A DNA stretch of 64,000 nucleotides from Kytococcus schroeteri (GCF_042433515.1 NZ_JBHLVH010000001.1:1-64000), one strand, 5' to 3'; shown: positions 41,014-49,809, counted from the first letter of the stretch. Notes: generated from the sequence alone by a model not told the origin. Numbers and translations are program-made.

Positions 41014-42354
41014 TCAGGCCGCCGGGCGGTCCCGCGCGCTGCGCGCCACCAGCACCGCGAGCACGCCGATGCCGGCCAGCCCCGCGTAGGTCCACGCGAG
41101 ACCGTCGCCGAGGTGCACCTGGGCGGCGCCGCCGAGCGCGAGGGTGGCCGCGACCGCGCAGGCCTCACCCAGCTGGAGGCTCGACCCGACCCGGCCGTGC
41201 TCGCGGCGGGGGCTCAGGGCCAGGGCCTGCGAGGAGATCTGTGGGTAGGCCACGCCCATGCCCACCCCGGCCAGCGCCACGCCCACAGAGACCGGCCACC
41301 ACGCCCAGCCGGTCGCGACCACCAGGCCGGTGGACACCGGGCCGCAGAGCACCAGCAGCGCAGCCGGCAGCAGCGACGGCGGGCCGGGCCTCCTCGGGCG
41401 CGCCTGCCACCAGGCCCCCACGGCCCAGCCGACCGCCGAGCCGGCCAGCGCCAGGCCGGAGAGCACGATGGGCACGCCCCGGTCCCGCTGGAGGAAGAGC
41501 GGGACGTAGGTCTCCGTGGTGTAGGCGCAGGCGGCCAGCAGGCTCCGCATCGCGACCAGCCGCGGAACCCCCTGCTGGGCCCGCAGTGTCCCGGGCGGGA
41601 GCAGCCGCGTCAGGACGGCGACGACCGCGGTGGTGGAGAGCGCCAGCGCCAGCAGGCTCCACGCACTCCGGGTGCCGCCCGAGAGGCTCATGGCGAGCAC
41701 CGCGGCCGATGCGGCGACGGCCCAGCCCCACGGGATGCGCACGTCCCCGTCCCCGGCGGGCCGTGTGTCCCGACCGCGCAGACCGACCAGCAGGCCGGCC
41801 GCCGAGAGCACGGCGACCACCGCCACGCTGCCGTAGACCCAGCGCCACCCGAGGTGCTCGGTGAGCAGCCCGGACACCACCGGACCCGCCAGCGAGGGGA
41901 CCACCCAGGCCGCGTTGACCACCCCGAACAGCGCCGGGTGGTGCTCCTGCGGGACGGTGGCCGAGGCGATGGCGTAGACCGTCACCGCGGCCATGCCCAC
42001 GCCCACGCCCTGCACGAGTCGCCCCAGCACGAAGACGCCGATGTGGCCGGCGAGCGCGCACATCAGCACCCCGGTGACGAACAGGGCGATCGCCGTGAGC
42101 AGGGGTGGCCGGGCGCCGACGCGGTCGCACCAGGGGCCCGCCAGCACCATGCCGGTCACGGAGGTGATGAGCGTGGCCGCGAAGGCGGCTGAGTACCACG
42201 CCGGGGCGGCCAGCGCGTCGACCACCGAGGGCAGGGAGGTGGTGACCGCGTAGGTCTCGAAGGCGATGGTCGCCTCGAGGCCGGCCAGGCCCGCCACCAG
42301 CAGGATCCCGACGGTCGCGATCAGCCCGGGGTGTCGTGCGTCCGTGGTGGGCAT
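41014..42354 (-). CDS. MFS transporter (drug-efflux type)
   Basis: The 446-residue protein has 12-14 hydrophobic helices. It has GPWCDRVGARPPLLTAIALF for motif A and LGRLVQGVGVGMAAVTVYAIASATVPQEHHPALFGVVNAAWVVPSLAGPVVSGLLTEHLGWRWVYG, the motif B/C run of the DHA group. GGAGGTCCCC stands before ATG 42354. It is divergent from the C39-like peptidase; a hairpin-forming palindrome lies between. Confidence 0.9.
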   Translation of the reverse strand: MPTTDARHPGLIATVGILLVAGLAGLEATIAFETYAVTTSLPSVVDALAAPAWYSAAFAATLITSVTGMVLAGPWCDRVGARPPLLTAIALFVTGVLMCALAGHIGVFVLGRLVQGVGVGMAAVTVYAIASATVPQEHHPALFGVVNAAWVVPSLAGPVVSGLLTEHLGWRWVYGSVAVVAVLSAAGLLVGLRGRDTRPAGDGDVRIPWGWAVAASAAVLAMSLSGGTRSAWSLLALALSTTAVVAVLTRLLPPGTLRAQQGVPRLVAMRSLLAACAYTTETYVPLFLQRDRGVPIVLSGLALAGSAVGWAVGAWWQARPRRPGPPSLLPAALLVLCGPVSTGLVVATGWAWWPVSVGVALAGVGMGVAYPQISSQALALSPRREHGRVGSSLQLGEACAVAATLALGGAAQVHLGDGLAWTYAGLAGIGVLAVLVARSARDRPAA

Positions 42355-42414
42355 GGGGACCTCCCTCCAGGTGGCTCGGCGGCGGCGGTTCGGCCGCCGA
42401 CGGTAGCGGTCCAC

Positions 42415-42438
42415 CGGCAGGGTCCTAAGACCCTGCCG
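42415..42438. promoter_or_regulatory. palindrome CGGCAGGGTC-CTAA-GACCCTGCCG
   Basis: A perfect 10-bp inverted repeat lies in the 195-bp divergent region between the MFS gene and the C39-like peptidase gene. It could be a regulator operator or a leader hairpin; no regulator gene adjoins it. Confidence 0.45.
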
Positions 42439-42549
42439 TCCAGATCTCGGTCCGCGACCGATGGTGCGCCCGCGCCGGGTGCGGCACCGTCGAGGCCGTG
42501 GCAGGCAACCGCCCGCCGATCCGCACCCCGCGATCGAGAGGACAGGACC

Positions 42550-43260
42550 ATGAACACCCACACCCGCTTCACCACCTCGCTGGCCGGGCTGGCCGCCTGC
42601 AGCGCCCTCGTGCTGGGCGCCGGCGCCCCCACCCAGGCCGCCCCGGCACAGGCCCCCGCCGAGCAGGTCGCAGCCGCGGCCCCGAGCCAGCCGGCCGCCA
42701 CCGCCTCGCCCTTCTCCGTCGACGCCGCTGCCGGCAAGCTGGTGCCCATCCGCCAGGCCAACAGCCAGGTGAGCACCTGGTACGACTGCGGTCCGGTGTC
42801 GCTGCTCATGTCGCTGTTCGACCGGGGCGTCACCCCGGAGAAGTGGAGCGGCGACCCGGCCGACCCCACCGAGGCCGTGCGCGACATGCGCGCCACGATG
42901 GGGGCCGCACCCACGGGCAACACCAACGTCGAGCAGGTGCGCAACGGCTTCGCCGCCTACGGCTTCGACACCCACTGGGTGGCCACCGCCGACGAGGCCG
43001 AGGCCGCGGCCCGCGAGGGCAAGACGGTGATGGTGCTCGGTGACGCCCAGGTGGCCGGCAAGTACTGGCAGGAGGACCTGGCCACCTCCGAGTCGGTCTC
43101 GCACTGGGTGGTGCTGGCCGGGTACGACAAGGACTCCGGCAAGTACACCGTGCTCGACCCGCTGTCCGGGCCCGACGCCAACGAGCCGCACTCGGTGGGT
43201 GCCGACTGGACCAACCAGTTCCACGACGTGTACGGCTACGGCGCCGTGGTGGTTGACTGA
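42550..43260 (+). CDS. secreted C39-like cysteine peptidase
   Basis: The 236-residue protein has a signal peptide (LAGLAACSALVLGAGAPTQA) and a papain-like C39 domain. Cys80 is in STWYDCGPVSLLMSLFDRG, the His in SVSHWVVLAGYDKDSGKYTVLDPL, and an Asp in the following LDPL. It resembles secreted peptidase_C39_2 proteins, not ABC-bound bacteriocin exporters. Substrate unknown. A strong hairpin follows the stop. Confidence 0.82.
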   Translation: MNTHTRFTTSLAGLAACSALVLGAGAPTQAAPAQAPAEQVAAAAPSQPAATASPFSVDAAAGKLVPIRQANSQVSTWYDCGPVSLLMSLFDRGVTPEKWSGDPADPTEAVRDMRATMGAAPTGNTNVEQVRNGFAAYGFDTHWVATADEAEAAAREGKTVMVLGDAQVAGKYWQEDLATSESVSHWVVLAGYDKDSGKYTVLDPLSGPDANEPHSVGADWTNQFHDVYGYGAVVVD

Positions 43261-43300
43261 CCCCTCACCCCGCCGCGCCGGTTGATCGCGCGTCCCTCCC

Positions 43301-43342
43301 CGCCGGGCCGCTCCCCTCCACGGACGAGGGGGCGGCCCGGCG
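43301..43342 (+). terminator. hairpin after the C39-like peptidase
   Basis: CGCCGGGCCGCTCCCCTC (43301-43318) pairs with GAGGGGGCGGCCCGGCG (43326-43342) with one unpaired base. It ends the peptidase transcript just before the LuxR gene. Confidence 0.65.
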
Positions 43343-43358
43343 CGTGGTCGAGGCTCAG

Positions 43359-43364
43359 TACGGT
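43359..43364 (+). promoter_or_regulatory. -10 hexamer TACGGT, leaderless LuxR start
   Basis: TACGGT ends six bases before GTG 43371 and lies after the terminator hairpin. This favours 43371 over the upstream in-frame GTG 43344, which sits at the edge of the hairpin. Confidence 0.45.
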
Positions 43365-43370
43365 GCCCCC

Positions 43371-44339
43371 GTGGACGGCGAGACGCGCAGCGAGCACGGC
43401 ACCCAGGCCCTGGACGAGACGACGAGCCGTGCTCTGCGTCGCACTGCCCGGCGGCTCGCCGTGCTCGGACCCGACCGGGCGCGGGACCGGTACCGGTGCG
43501 TGCACCACGCCGTGCGCACCCTCACCCCCACGGACGCCCTCGTCATCGCCTTCTTCCACGAGGACCACGTGGTGGTGCCCTTCGTCATCGAGGGCGACCG
43601 CCTGGAGGGGCCGGACGTGATGGACTCCCCGCCCGGGTCGGTCACCGAGTGGGTGCGTGACCACCAGCGCTCGTACGTGTTCGGCCAGGACGCGGGGGCC
43701 CTGCTGGGGGAGGCCCTCCCGTTCGGCGATGCCGGGGAGCCCACCCGTGACGCCGTGTGCGCCCCCATCCTCTCCCCGGCGCGCGAGGTCCGTGGCGTGC
43801 TGGCCGCCCACGCCCTGCGGCCGCGCGTGTTCACCGACCAGCACGTGCGCGTGGTGGAGGCGCTGGCGGTGATGCTGGGCCGCGAGGGCCACGACCTGAC
43901 CGACCCCCGGGACACCGAGTTGCACCGTGCCTTCCCCGAGCTGGCGCCCGACCCGGGCGACCTCGTGGACCAGCTGCACGACCTCACCGCCCTCGTGGGG
44001 CGGATGCGCACCGGGCTGGAGGGGCTCGACGACCTCGGCGGTGCCGGGGTGGCCGAGCGGGTGCGGGAGGTGGTGGGCCTCTGCGAGCTCCTGGAGGCCC
44101 GCATGGCCACACTGGCCACCGAGACGCCGCCGGCCCCGCCCGGCCCGCTGTCGCCCCTGACCCCACGCGAGGCCGAGGTGGCCGAGCTGATCGTCTCCGA
44201 GCAGCTCACGAACGCGCAGATCGCCGAGCGCCTCGTCATCAGCGAGAAGACGGTGAAGACGCACGTGGGGTCGGTGCTGCGCAAGTGCGGGCAGAGCCAG
44301 CGCTCGGGCATCGCGCTGGTGCTGGGCGCGCCCTCCTGA
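43371..44339 (+). CDS. LuxR-family regulator with GAF-like sensor
   Basis: The 322-residue protein has a GAF-like N-terminal domain (ALVIAFFHEDHVVVPFVIEGDRLEGPDVMDSPPGSVTEWVRDHQRSYVFGQD...DAVCAPILSPAREVRGVLAAHAL), a coiled helical linker and a C-terminal LuxR HTH (LTPREAEVAELIVSEQLTNAQIAERLVISEKTVKTHVGSVLRKCG). It lacks a receiver domain and should sense a small ligand or redox signal directly. Targets are unknown; secreted-hydrolase genes downstream are possible ones. Confidence 0.85.
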   Translation: MDGETRSEHGTQALDETTSRALRRTARRLAVLGPDRARDRYRCVHHAVRTLTPTDALVIAFFHEDHVVVPFVIEGDRLEGPDVMDSPPGSVTEWVRDHQRSYVFGQDAGALLGEALPFGDAGEPTRDAVCAPILSPAREVRGVLAAHALRPRVFTDQHVRVVEALAVMLGREGHDLTDPRDTELHRAFPELAPDPGDLVDQLHDLTALVGRMRTGLEGLDDLGGAGVAERVREVVGLCELLEARMATLATETPPAPPGPLSPLTPREAEVAELIVSEQLTNAQIAERLVISEKTVKTHVGSVLRKCGQSQRSGIALVLGAPS

Positions 44340-44352
44340 CGCGCGCCCCCCG

Positions 44353-45267
44353 TCAGGCGTGCACGTCGACCTCGTGCCCGGCGTGCGCCGGGGGTTCGAA
44401 CTGCACGGTGGAGTGCGTGATGCCGAAGTCCTCCCGGAGGCACTCCTGCACCCGGTCGAGCAGGCCGGTCATGTGGCCGTCGTGGAAGCAGGACTCGTCG
44501 GCCACCACGTGCGCGGTGAGCACCGGGACGCCCGTGGCCACCTGGCTGGCGTGCAGGTCGTGCACCTCGCGGACGTGCGGCAGGTCCTCGATGTGGGCGC
44601 GCACCTCGTCCAGGTCCAGGCCGCCGGGCGTGGCCTCCAGGAGCACGCGCAGCACCTGCCGCAGCAGCACCAGCGTGCGCGGCACGATGAGGGCCACGAT
44701 CACCAGCGAGGCCACGGCGTCGGCGCGCTCCCAACCGGTCCACCGCACCGCGAGGGCCGCGGCGAGCACGGCCACCGACCCGAGTGCGTCGTTGAACACC
44801 TCCAGGAAGGCGGCCCGGAGATTCAGGTTGGCCTCCCGGGCCCCGGCGAGCACGAGCAGGCCGATGACGTTGCCCACCAGGCCGACGGCGCCGAACACGA
44901 GCATCGCCCCGGGGGCCACGGGCTCGGGCGAGACGAGGTGCTGCACGGCCTCGACCAGCACCACCACGCCCACCACGAGCAGCAGCAGGGCCTGCGCGCC
45001 GGCGCCGAGCACCTCCGCGCGCAGCCAGCCCCAGGTGCGCTCCGGGGTGGCGGGGCGGCGGGCCAGCTGGGCGGCCACCAAGGCCATGACCAGGCCGGCG
45101 AGGTCGGTGAGCATGTGCCCGGCATCGGCCAGCAGGGCCACCGACCCCGAGACCCAGGCGCCCACCAGCTCGGTCACGAGGACCGTGGCGGTGATGCCCA
45201 GGACCACGGCGAGCCGCCCACGGTGGGTACCAGCGCCGTGGGGCAGGTGGTCGTGGTGGTGGCTCAT
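44353..45267 (-). CDS. CDF-family zinc/cation exporter
   Basis: The 304-residue protein begins MSHHHDHLPHGAG and has six transmembrane helices with the metal-site motifs LLADAGHMLTDLAGL (HxxxD) in TM2 and FNDALGSVAVL in TM5. It ends in a cytoplasmic CDF domain (DLPHVREVHDLHASQV...STVQFEPP). It resembles CzcD/ZitB and would export zinc by proton antiport. It converges with the LuxR gene, leaving a 13-bp gap. Confidence 0.92.
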   Translation of the reverse strand: MSHHHDHLPHGAGTHRGRLAVVLGITATVLVTELVGAWVSGSVALLADAGHMLTDLAGLVMALVAAQLARRPATPERTWGWLRAEVLGAGAQALLLLVVGVVVLVEAVQHLVSPEPVAPGAMLVFGAVGLVGNVIGLLVLAGAREANLNLRAAFLEVFNDALGSVAVLAAALAVRWTGWERADAVASLVIVALIVPRTLVLLRQVLRVLLEATPGGLDLDEVRAHIEDLPHVREVHDLHASQVATGVPVLTAHVVADESCFHDGHMTGLLDRVQECLREDFGITHSTVQFEPPAHAGHEVDVHA

Positions 45268-45317
45268 TGCCGGCGATCATAGGGGACCGCGGCGACGCGC
45301 CGTCTTCATGCCAAGTC

Positions 45318-45371
45318 CTGACCGTTCCTTGACCTGATGGGGGTACTCGGCACGCGTGTTGCGCCTACTGT
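45318..45371 (+). promoter_or_regulatory. phased repeat box and -10 of hydrolase 1
   Basis: CTGACC (45318-45323) and TTGACC (45329-45334) are in 11-bp phase. A TACTGT -10 (45366-45371) follows after 31 bp. The same arrangement with the same spacing precedes the paralogous hydrolase at 48910. Confidence 0.6.
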
Positions 45372-45409
45372 GGCGGCACCCCTCCTCCCCCCTCACGCAC
45401 AAGGAGCAC

Positions 45410-46300
45410 ATGATGCGCGCACGCACCCGCCTCACCGCCCTGGCTGCCGGACTCACCCTGGCCCTGGGCGCCCCGGCCGCCACCGCCGCCACCGCCGACC
45501 AGGCCCAGACCGCCACCACCGCCGACCAGGCCCAGCCCGCCGCCAGCGCCTCCGTCGAGCACGGCCCGGCCCCCACCAAGGAGTCCATCGGCGTGGACGG
45601 TCCGTACAAGGTGGCCAGCAAGAAGGCCCCGATCGACCTGAAGCGGTCCTTCTACGGCGGCACGATCTACTACCCGGCCGACGCCGGCAAGGGCGAGACC
45701 TACGGCACCGTCGTGACCATGCCCGGCTTCCTCGAGCCCGGTGCCGTGATGGACCTGGTGGCCAAGCGTCTGGCCTCCCACGGCTTCGTGGTGATGCGGG
45801 CCGAGGCCCTCACGCCGTTCAGCATCCCACTGGTCCGCGCCCAGGCGGTCCTCTCGGCCCAGAAGGTGCTGCACGCCGACGCGGACCTGGCCCCGATCAT
45901 GGACACCGAGCGCACCGCCCTGGTGGGCCACTCGATGGGTGGTGGCGGGGTCCTGCACGCCGCGGCCATGTCCGAGCAGGACGCTGTCATCCCGATCCAC
46001 CCCTGGGCCCAGACCATCTTCCCGCTGGTCAAGGAGCCCACCCTGACGATCGGCGGCCTGCTCGACAACGTGGCCCCGATGGTGGAGTACACGCTGCCCA
46101 TTTACGCCTCGATCGGCTCGGAGACCAAGGGCCTGTTCACCGACCTGGCGGGCACCCACTGGGCCGGGCTCGTGGACAACAAGGTCATCCAGGGCCGCAT
46201 CCTCAGCTTCGTCAAGCTGCACGTGGACGGTGACACGCGCTACGAGCAGTTCGTGTGCGCCCCGGCCGAGAAGGGCTTCACCTACAAGTCCCCCTGCTGA
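45410..46300 (+). CDS. secreted cutinase/PETase-type polyester hydrolase 1
   Basis: The 296-residue alpha/beta hydrolase has a signal peptide and a fold shared with actinobacterial cutinases and PET hydrolases. It has an oxyanion region TMPGFLEPG, nucleophile Ser175 in VGHSMGGGG, Asp219 in GGLLDNVAP, His250 in AGTHWAG, and the C-terminal NKVIQGRILSFVKLHVDGDTRYEQFVC with a Cys pair at 283 and 296 as in the family. It should cleave lipid or polyester bonds outside the cell. AAGGAGCAC precedes the ATG. A close paralogue is at 48910. Confidence 0.85.
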   Translation: MMRARTRLTALAAGLTLALGAPAATAATADQAQTATTADQAQPAASASVEHGPAPTKESIGVDGPYKVASKKAPIDLKRSFYGGTIYYPADAGKGETYGTVVTMPGFLEPGAVMDLVAKRLASHGFVVMRAEALTPFSIPLVRAQAVLSAQKVLHADADLAPIMDTERTALVGHSMGGGGVLHAAAMSEQDAVIPIHPWAQTIFPLVKEPTLTIGGLLDNVAPMVEYTLPIYASIGSETKGLFTDLAGTHWAGLVDNKVIQGRILSFVKLHVDGDTRYEQFVCAPAEKGFTYKSPC

Positions 46301-46318
46301 GCCGCCGGCAACCCCGTC

Positions 46319-46354
46319 GCGAGGGGCCACCGTCACCCGACGGTGGCCCCTCGC
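46319..46354 (+). terminator. hairpin after hydrolase 1
   Basis: GCGAGGGGCCACCGTC (46319-46334) is perfectly complementary to 46339-46354 around a 4-base loop. Confidence 0.8.
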
Positions 46355-46364
46355 CGTGTGCGCA

Positions 46365-46444
46365 CCCGGGGGTGACGCCGCCTGTCCGGGGGTGACGCCG
46401 CCCACGACGTGACCTCACCCCGGCGAACCGGAGTCACCCCCGGG
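46365..46444. repeat. palindromic intergenic element, copy B
   Basis: CCCGGGGGTGAC (46365-46376) pairs with 46433-46444. The core shares GACGCCGCCCACG, TCACCCCGG and GAACCGGA blocks with copy A at 11.7 kb, about 42 of 49 aligned bases. The element lies between the hydrolase-1 terminator and modA. Confidence 0.65.
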
Positions 46445-46539
46445 TCTGGCGACTCGGGGCGCCTCAACCCGGGGCACCGGTCGCGACAGGACACCCCTGC
46501 GCCGAGTGGACCCGGAACGCCCGCCCGTACAGTCGGGCC

Positions 46540-47346
46540 ATGCGTACCCGACCCCGCCCCCTCCTGCGCCGTGCGGGAGCCCCGACCGGCGCGCTCGCGG
46601 TGGTGGCTGCCCTGACCCTCGGCGCCTGTGGCGCACCGGGCCCCGGGACCGAGGAGGGCGCGCCGGCCGAGGGGGAGCCGACCGGTCAGGTGACCGTGCT
46701 GGCCGCCGCGTCGCTCACCGAGGCGTTCGAGCAGATCGCCGCCGACGTGGAGCGCGACCACCCCGGCACCGACGTGCGCCTGAGCTTCGGTGGTTCCTCG
46801 GCGCTGGTCACGCAGGTCACCCAGGGTGCCCCGGCCGACGTGCTCGCCACCGCCTCGGCCACCACCATGGACACCGGGGTGCAGGCCGGCGCGGTGGAGG
46901 AACCCGCCGTGGTGGCGCGCAACCGCCTCACCATCGCCGTGCCGCGGGGCAACCCCGCCGGCATCGACGGCGTGGAGGACCTGGCCCGCGAGGACGTGCG
47001 CCTGGCGACCTGCCTGCCCGAGGTGCCCTGCGGTGCGGCAGCCCAGCAGCTTGCCGACGCCACCGGCACCACGCTCCACCCGGTCACCCAGGAGCGCGAC
47101 GTCAAGGCCACCCTGGCCAAGGTGCGCCTCGGCGAGGTGGATGCGGGGCTCGTCTACGTGACGGACGTGCGCGCCGCGGGGTCCGCCGTGGACGAGGTGC
47201 CGCTGCCCGAGGCGCCCACCACCGACTACCCCTTGGCGGTGGTGTCCGACGCCGCCAACCCCGCCCTGGCGCGGGCCTTCGTCGACGCCGTGCGGTCCGA
47301 CCGCGGCCGGGCCGTGCTGCGCGAGGCCGGGTTCACCACCCCGTGA
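46540..47346 (+). CDS. modA: molybdate ABC transporter, binding lipoprotein
   Basis: The 268-residue protein has a lipoprotein signal (ALTLGACGAPG) and a ModA domain: VTVLAAASLTEAFEQIAADVER, LSFGGSSALVTQVTQGAPADVLATAS, ERDVKATLAKVRLGEVDAGLVYVTDV. It captures molybdate (or tungstate) outside the membrane. TACAGT at 46528-46533 stands before ATG 46540, which suggests a leaderless transcript. The stop overlaps modB by four bases. Confidence 0.92.
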   Translation: MRTRPRPLLRRAGAPTGALAVVAALTLGACGAPGPGTEEGAPAEGEPTGQVTVLAAASLTEAFEQIAADVERDHPGTDVRLSFGGSSALVTQVTQGAPADVLATASATTMDTGVQAGAVEEPAVVARNRLTIAVPRGNPAGIDGVEDLAREDVRLATCLPEVPCGAAAQQLADATGTTLHPVTQERDVKATLAKVRLGEVDAGLVYVTDVRAAGSAVDEVPLPEAPTTDYPLAVVSDAANPALARAFVDAVRSDRGRAVLREAGFTTP

Positions 47347-48170
47347 CCCCCGACCGTGCCCGCCGTCGGCCCCCCGTGGCGCTCGCGCTGCCCGCGGCGG
47401 TGGGTGCACTGCTGCTGCTCACCCCCCTCGTGGCGATGGTGGTGCTCGCCCCGTGGCACGACCTGCCCGCGCTGCTGGCCCGCCCCGCCGTGATCGACGC
47501 ACTGCGCCTCTCGCTGGTGACGGCCAGCCTGTCCACCCTGCTCTGCCTCGCGATGGGGGTGCCGTTGGCGTGGGTGCTGGCCCGCGCCGGAACCCACCCC
47601 GGCCGCCCAGTGCGCGCGGCCGCCCTCCGGGTGCTGCGTGCCGTGGTGACGCTGCCGATGGTGCTGCCCCCGGTGGTGGGCGGTGTGGCGCTCCTCCTGG
47701 CCTACGGCCGCACCGGTCTGGTGGGCCGCTGGCTGTACGAGGCCACGGGCTGGCAGGTCCCCTTCACCGCCGCGGCGGTGGTGCTGGCGCAGACCTTCGT
47801 GGCCCTGCCCTTCCTAGTGGTCACCGTGGAGGGCGCGCTGCGCTCCACCGGCACGGCCCTGGAGGAGGCCGCCGCCACGCTGGGGGCCGGGCCGCTCACC
47901 ACCTTCCGCCGCATCACCCTGCCGGCGCTGGGGCCCGGCATCGCGGCCGGGGCGGTGCTGGGGTGGGCCCGGGCGCTGGGGGAGTTCGGCGCCACGGTGA
48001 CCTTCGCCGGCAACCTGCCCGGCGTCACCCAGACCATGCCGAGCGCCGTGTACCGGGCGTTCGAGACCGACCCGCCGGCCGCCGTGGCCCTGAGCCTGGT
48101 GCTGCTGGCCGTCTGCGTGACCGTGCTGGTGCTCCTGCGCGACCGCTGGACCCCGGGGCTGCCCCGATGA
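47343..48170 (+). CDS. modB: molybdate ABC transporter, permease
   Basis: The 275-residue protein has about five or six transmembrane helices and the permease EAA loop in EEAAATLGAGPLTTFRRITLPALGPG, then GWARALGEFGATVTFAGN typical of ModB. GTG 47343 overlaps the modA stop and its own stop overlaps modC, so the three genes are co-translated. Confidence 0.92.
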   Translation: MTPDRARRRPPVALALPAAVGALLLLTPLVAMVVLAPWHDLPALLARPAVIDALRLSLVTASLSTLLCLAMGVPLAWVLARAGTHPGRPVRAAALRVLRAVVTLPMVLPPVVGGVALLLAYGRTGLVGRWLYEATGWQVPFTAAAVVLAQTFVALPFLVVTVEGALRSTGTALEEAAATLGAGPLTTFRRITLPALGPGIAAGAVLGWARALGEFGATVTFAGNLPGVTQTMPSAVYRAFETDPPAAVALSLVLLAVCVTVLVLLRDRWTPGLPR

Positions 48171-48832
48171 CGGACGCCACGCCCGCGCTCGAGGTGGACG
48201 CCCGCCTCCGCCGCGGCGCGCTGGACCTGCGCGTGACCTGCGCCGTGGAGCCCGGGCGCCCCCTGGCCGTGCTGGGCCCCAACGGGGTGGGCAAGACCTC
48301 CCTGCTGCGGGCCGTCGCCGGTCTCGATGCCGTGGCGTCCGGCCGCGTGCGCTGCGCCGGCCGGGTGTGGGACGACGCCGCCACCGGCACCTTCGTGCCG
48401 CCGGAGCGCCGCCGGGTGGGGGTGGTCTTCCAGGACCACCGGCTGTTCGGGCACCTCTCCGTGCGGCAGAACGTCGCCTTCGGGCCGAGCGTCCGCGGGG
48501 CCGGGCGCCGCGCCGCCGAGGCCCGGGCCGATGCGGTGCTGGCGGAGCTCGGCATCGAGCACCTGGCCGCCCGACGCCCGGCCGAGCTCTCCGGGGGGCA
48601 GTCCCAGCGGGTGGCCGTAGCCCGGGCCCTGGCCACGGACCCCGTCGCCCTCCTGCTCGACGAGCCCCTCTCGGCCCTGGACACCACCGCCCGCGGCGAG
48701 GTGCGCACCTGGCTGCGTGCCACCCTCGAGCGCCTGGCCTGCCCGGTGCTCCTGGTGACCCACGACCCGGCCGACGTGGACGCCTTGGCCGACGACGAGC
48801 TGCGCCTGCCGGCAACCCGTACGGACTCCTGA
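48167..48832 (+). CDS. modC: molybdate ABC transporter, ATPase
   Basis: The 221-residue ATPase has Walker A LGPNGVGKTS, Q-loop VVFQDHRLF, signature LSGGQSQRVA, Walker B ALLLDEPLSALD and the H-loop THDPAD. It lacks the C-terminal Mop/TOBE domain of E. coli ModC, which is normal for short actinobacterial forms. The start overlaps the modB stop. The hydrolase-2 regulatory box begins inside its last codons. Confidence 0.9.
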   Translation: MTDATPALEVDARLRRGALDLRVTCAVEPGRPLAVLGPNGVGKTSLLRAVAGLDAVASGRVRCAGRVWDDAATGTFVPPERRRVGVVFQDHRLFGHLSVRQNVAFGPSVRGAGRRAAEARADAVLAELGIEHLAARRPAELSGGQSQRVAVARALATDPVALLLDEPLSALDTTARGEVRTWLRATLERLACPVLLVTHDPADVDALADDELRLPATRTDS

Positions 48833-48882
48833 CCGCTCCTTGACCCGCAGGAGGGGGTCGCGTCACCTGGGCTCCCTAGCGT
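48829..48882 (+). promoter_or_regulatory. phased repeat box and -10 of hydrolase 2
   Basis: CTGACC (48829-48834) and TTGACC (48840-48845) are in 11-bp phase. TAGCGT (48877-48882) follows after exactly 31 bp, as in hydrolase 1. The first half-site overlaps the modC stop. Confidence 0.6.
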
Positions 48883-48909
48883 GGGGGCTCCCCTCAACAA
48901 CAGGAGCAG

Positions 48910-49779
48910 ATGATGCGTTCTCTGACCCGCACCACCGTCCTCGCCGCCGGTCTGGCCCTCGGCCTGGCCGCCCCCGCGACCGCCGGCCCGGTCGCGCCGG
49001 CCGCGTTCTCGGCCCAGGAGGTGCAGCCCGCCGCCGAGCACGGCCCGGCCCCGACCAAGGACTCGGTCGGCGTGGACGGCCCCTACGAGGTGGCCAGCAA
49101 GAAGCTGGAGGCCGCCCCGGACGCGGACTTCTACGGCGGCACCGTGTTCCACCCCTCCAACGGCGCCGAGGGCGAGACCTTCGGTGGCGTGGTGACCATG
49201 CCCGGCTTCACCGAGCCCGGGTCGGCGATGGAGTTCGTGGCCAAGCGTTTGGCCTCCCACGGGTTCGTGGTGCTCATGGCCGAGGCCCCCACCGTCATGA
49301 GCCAGCCGCAGGCCCGCGGCAAGGCGGCGCTGGGCGCGCAGAAGGCGCTCGCCGCCGATGCCGACGTGGCCCCGCTGCTCGATGCCGAGCGCACCGCCCT
49401 GGTGGGCCACTCGATGGGTGGTGGCGGCGTGCTCTACGCCGCGCAGGAGTCCGAGCAGGACGCGGTCATCCCGATCCACCCGTGGGCCCAGGAGGGCTTC
49501 AAGGGCGTCACCGAGCCGTCGCTCACCATCGCCGGGGGGATCGACAACGTGGCCCCGGCCGGCCAGTACGCGGTGCCGATCCACGAGTCCATCGGCTCGG
49601 AGACCAAGGGCCTGTTCACCGACCTGGCGGGCACGCACTGGGCCGGGCTGGTGGACAACAAGGTCATCCAGGGCCGCATCCTCAGCTTCCTCAAGGTGCA
49701 CGTGGACGGTGACAAGCGCTACGAGCAGTTCGTGTGCGCCCCGGCCGAGCAGGGCTTCGTGTACCGCAGCCCCTGCTGA
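48910..49779 (+). CDS. secreted cutinase/PETase-type polyester hydrolase 2
   Basis: The 289-residue paralogue of the enzyme at 45410 has a signal peptide, TMPGFTEPG, Ser168 in VGHSMGGGG, Asp212 in GGIDNVAP, His243 in AGTHWAG and a C-terminal Cys pair. The segment IGSETKGLFTDLAGTHWAGL and the following 15 residues are identical in the two proteins and almost identical in DNA, which indicates a recent duplication or gene conversion. Substrate-side loops (EAPTVMSQPQARGKA against EALTPFSIPLVRAQA) differ, so specificity may differ. Confidence 0.85.
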   Translation: MMRSLTRTTVLAAGLALGLAAPATAGPVAPAAFSAQEVQPAAEHGPAPTKDSVGVDGPYEVASKKLEAAPDADFYGGTVFHPSNGAEGETFGGVVTMPGFTEPGSAMEFVAKRLASHGFVVLMAEAPTVMSQPQARGKAALGAQKALAADADVAPLLDAERTALVGHSMGGGGVLYAAQESEQDAVIPIHPWAQEGFKGVTEPSLTIAGGIDNVAPAGQYAVPIHESIGSETKGLFTDLAGTHWAGLVDNKVIQGRILSFLKVHVDGDKRYEQFVCAPAEQGFVYRSPC

Positions 49780-49809
49780 GCCGCGCGGACGCTCGCGTCA
49801 CCCCGGCCG

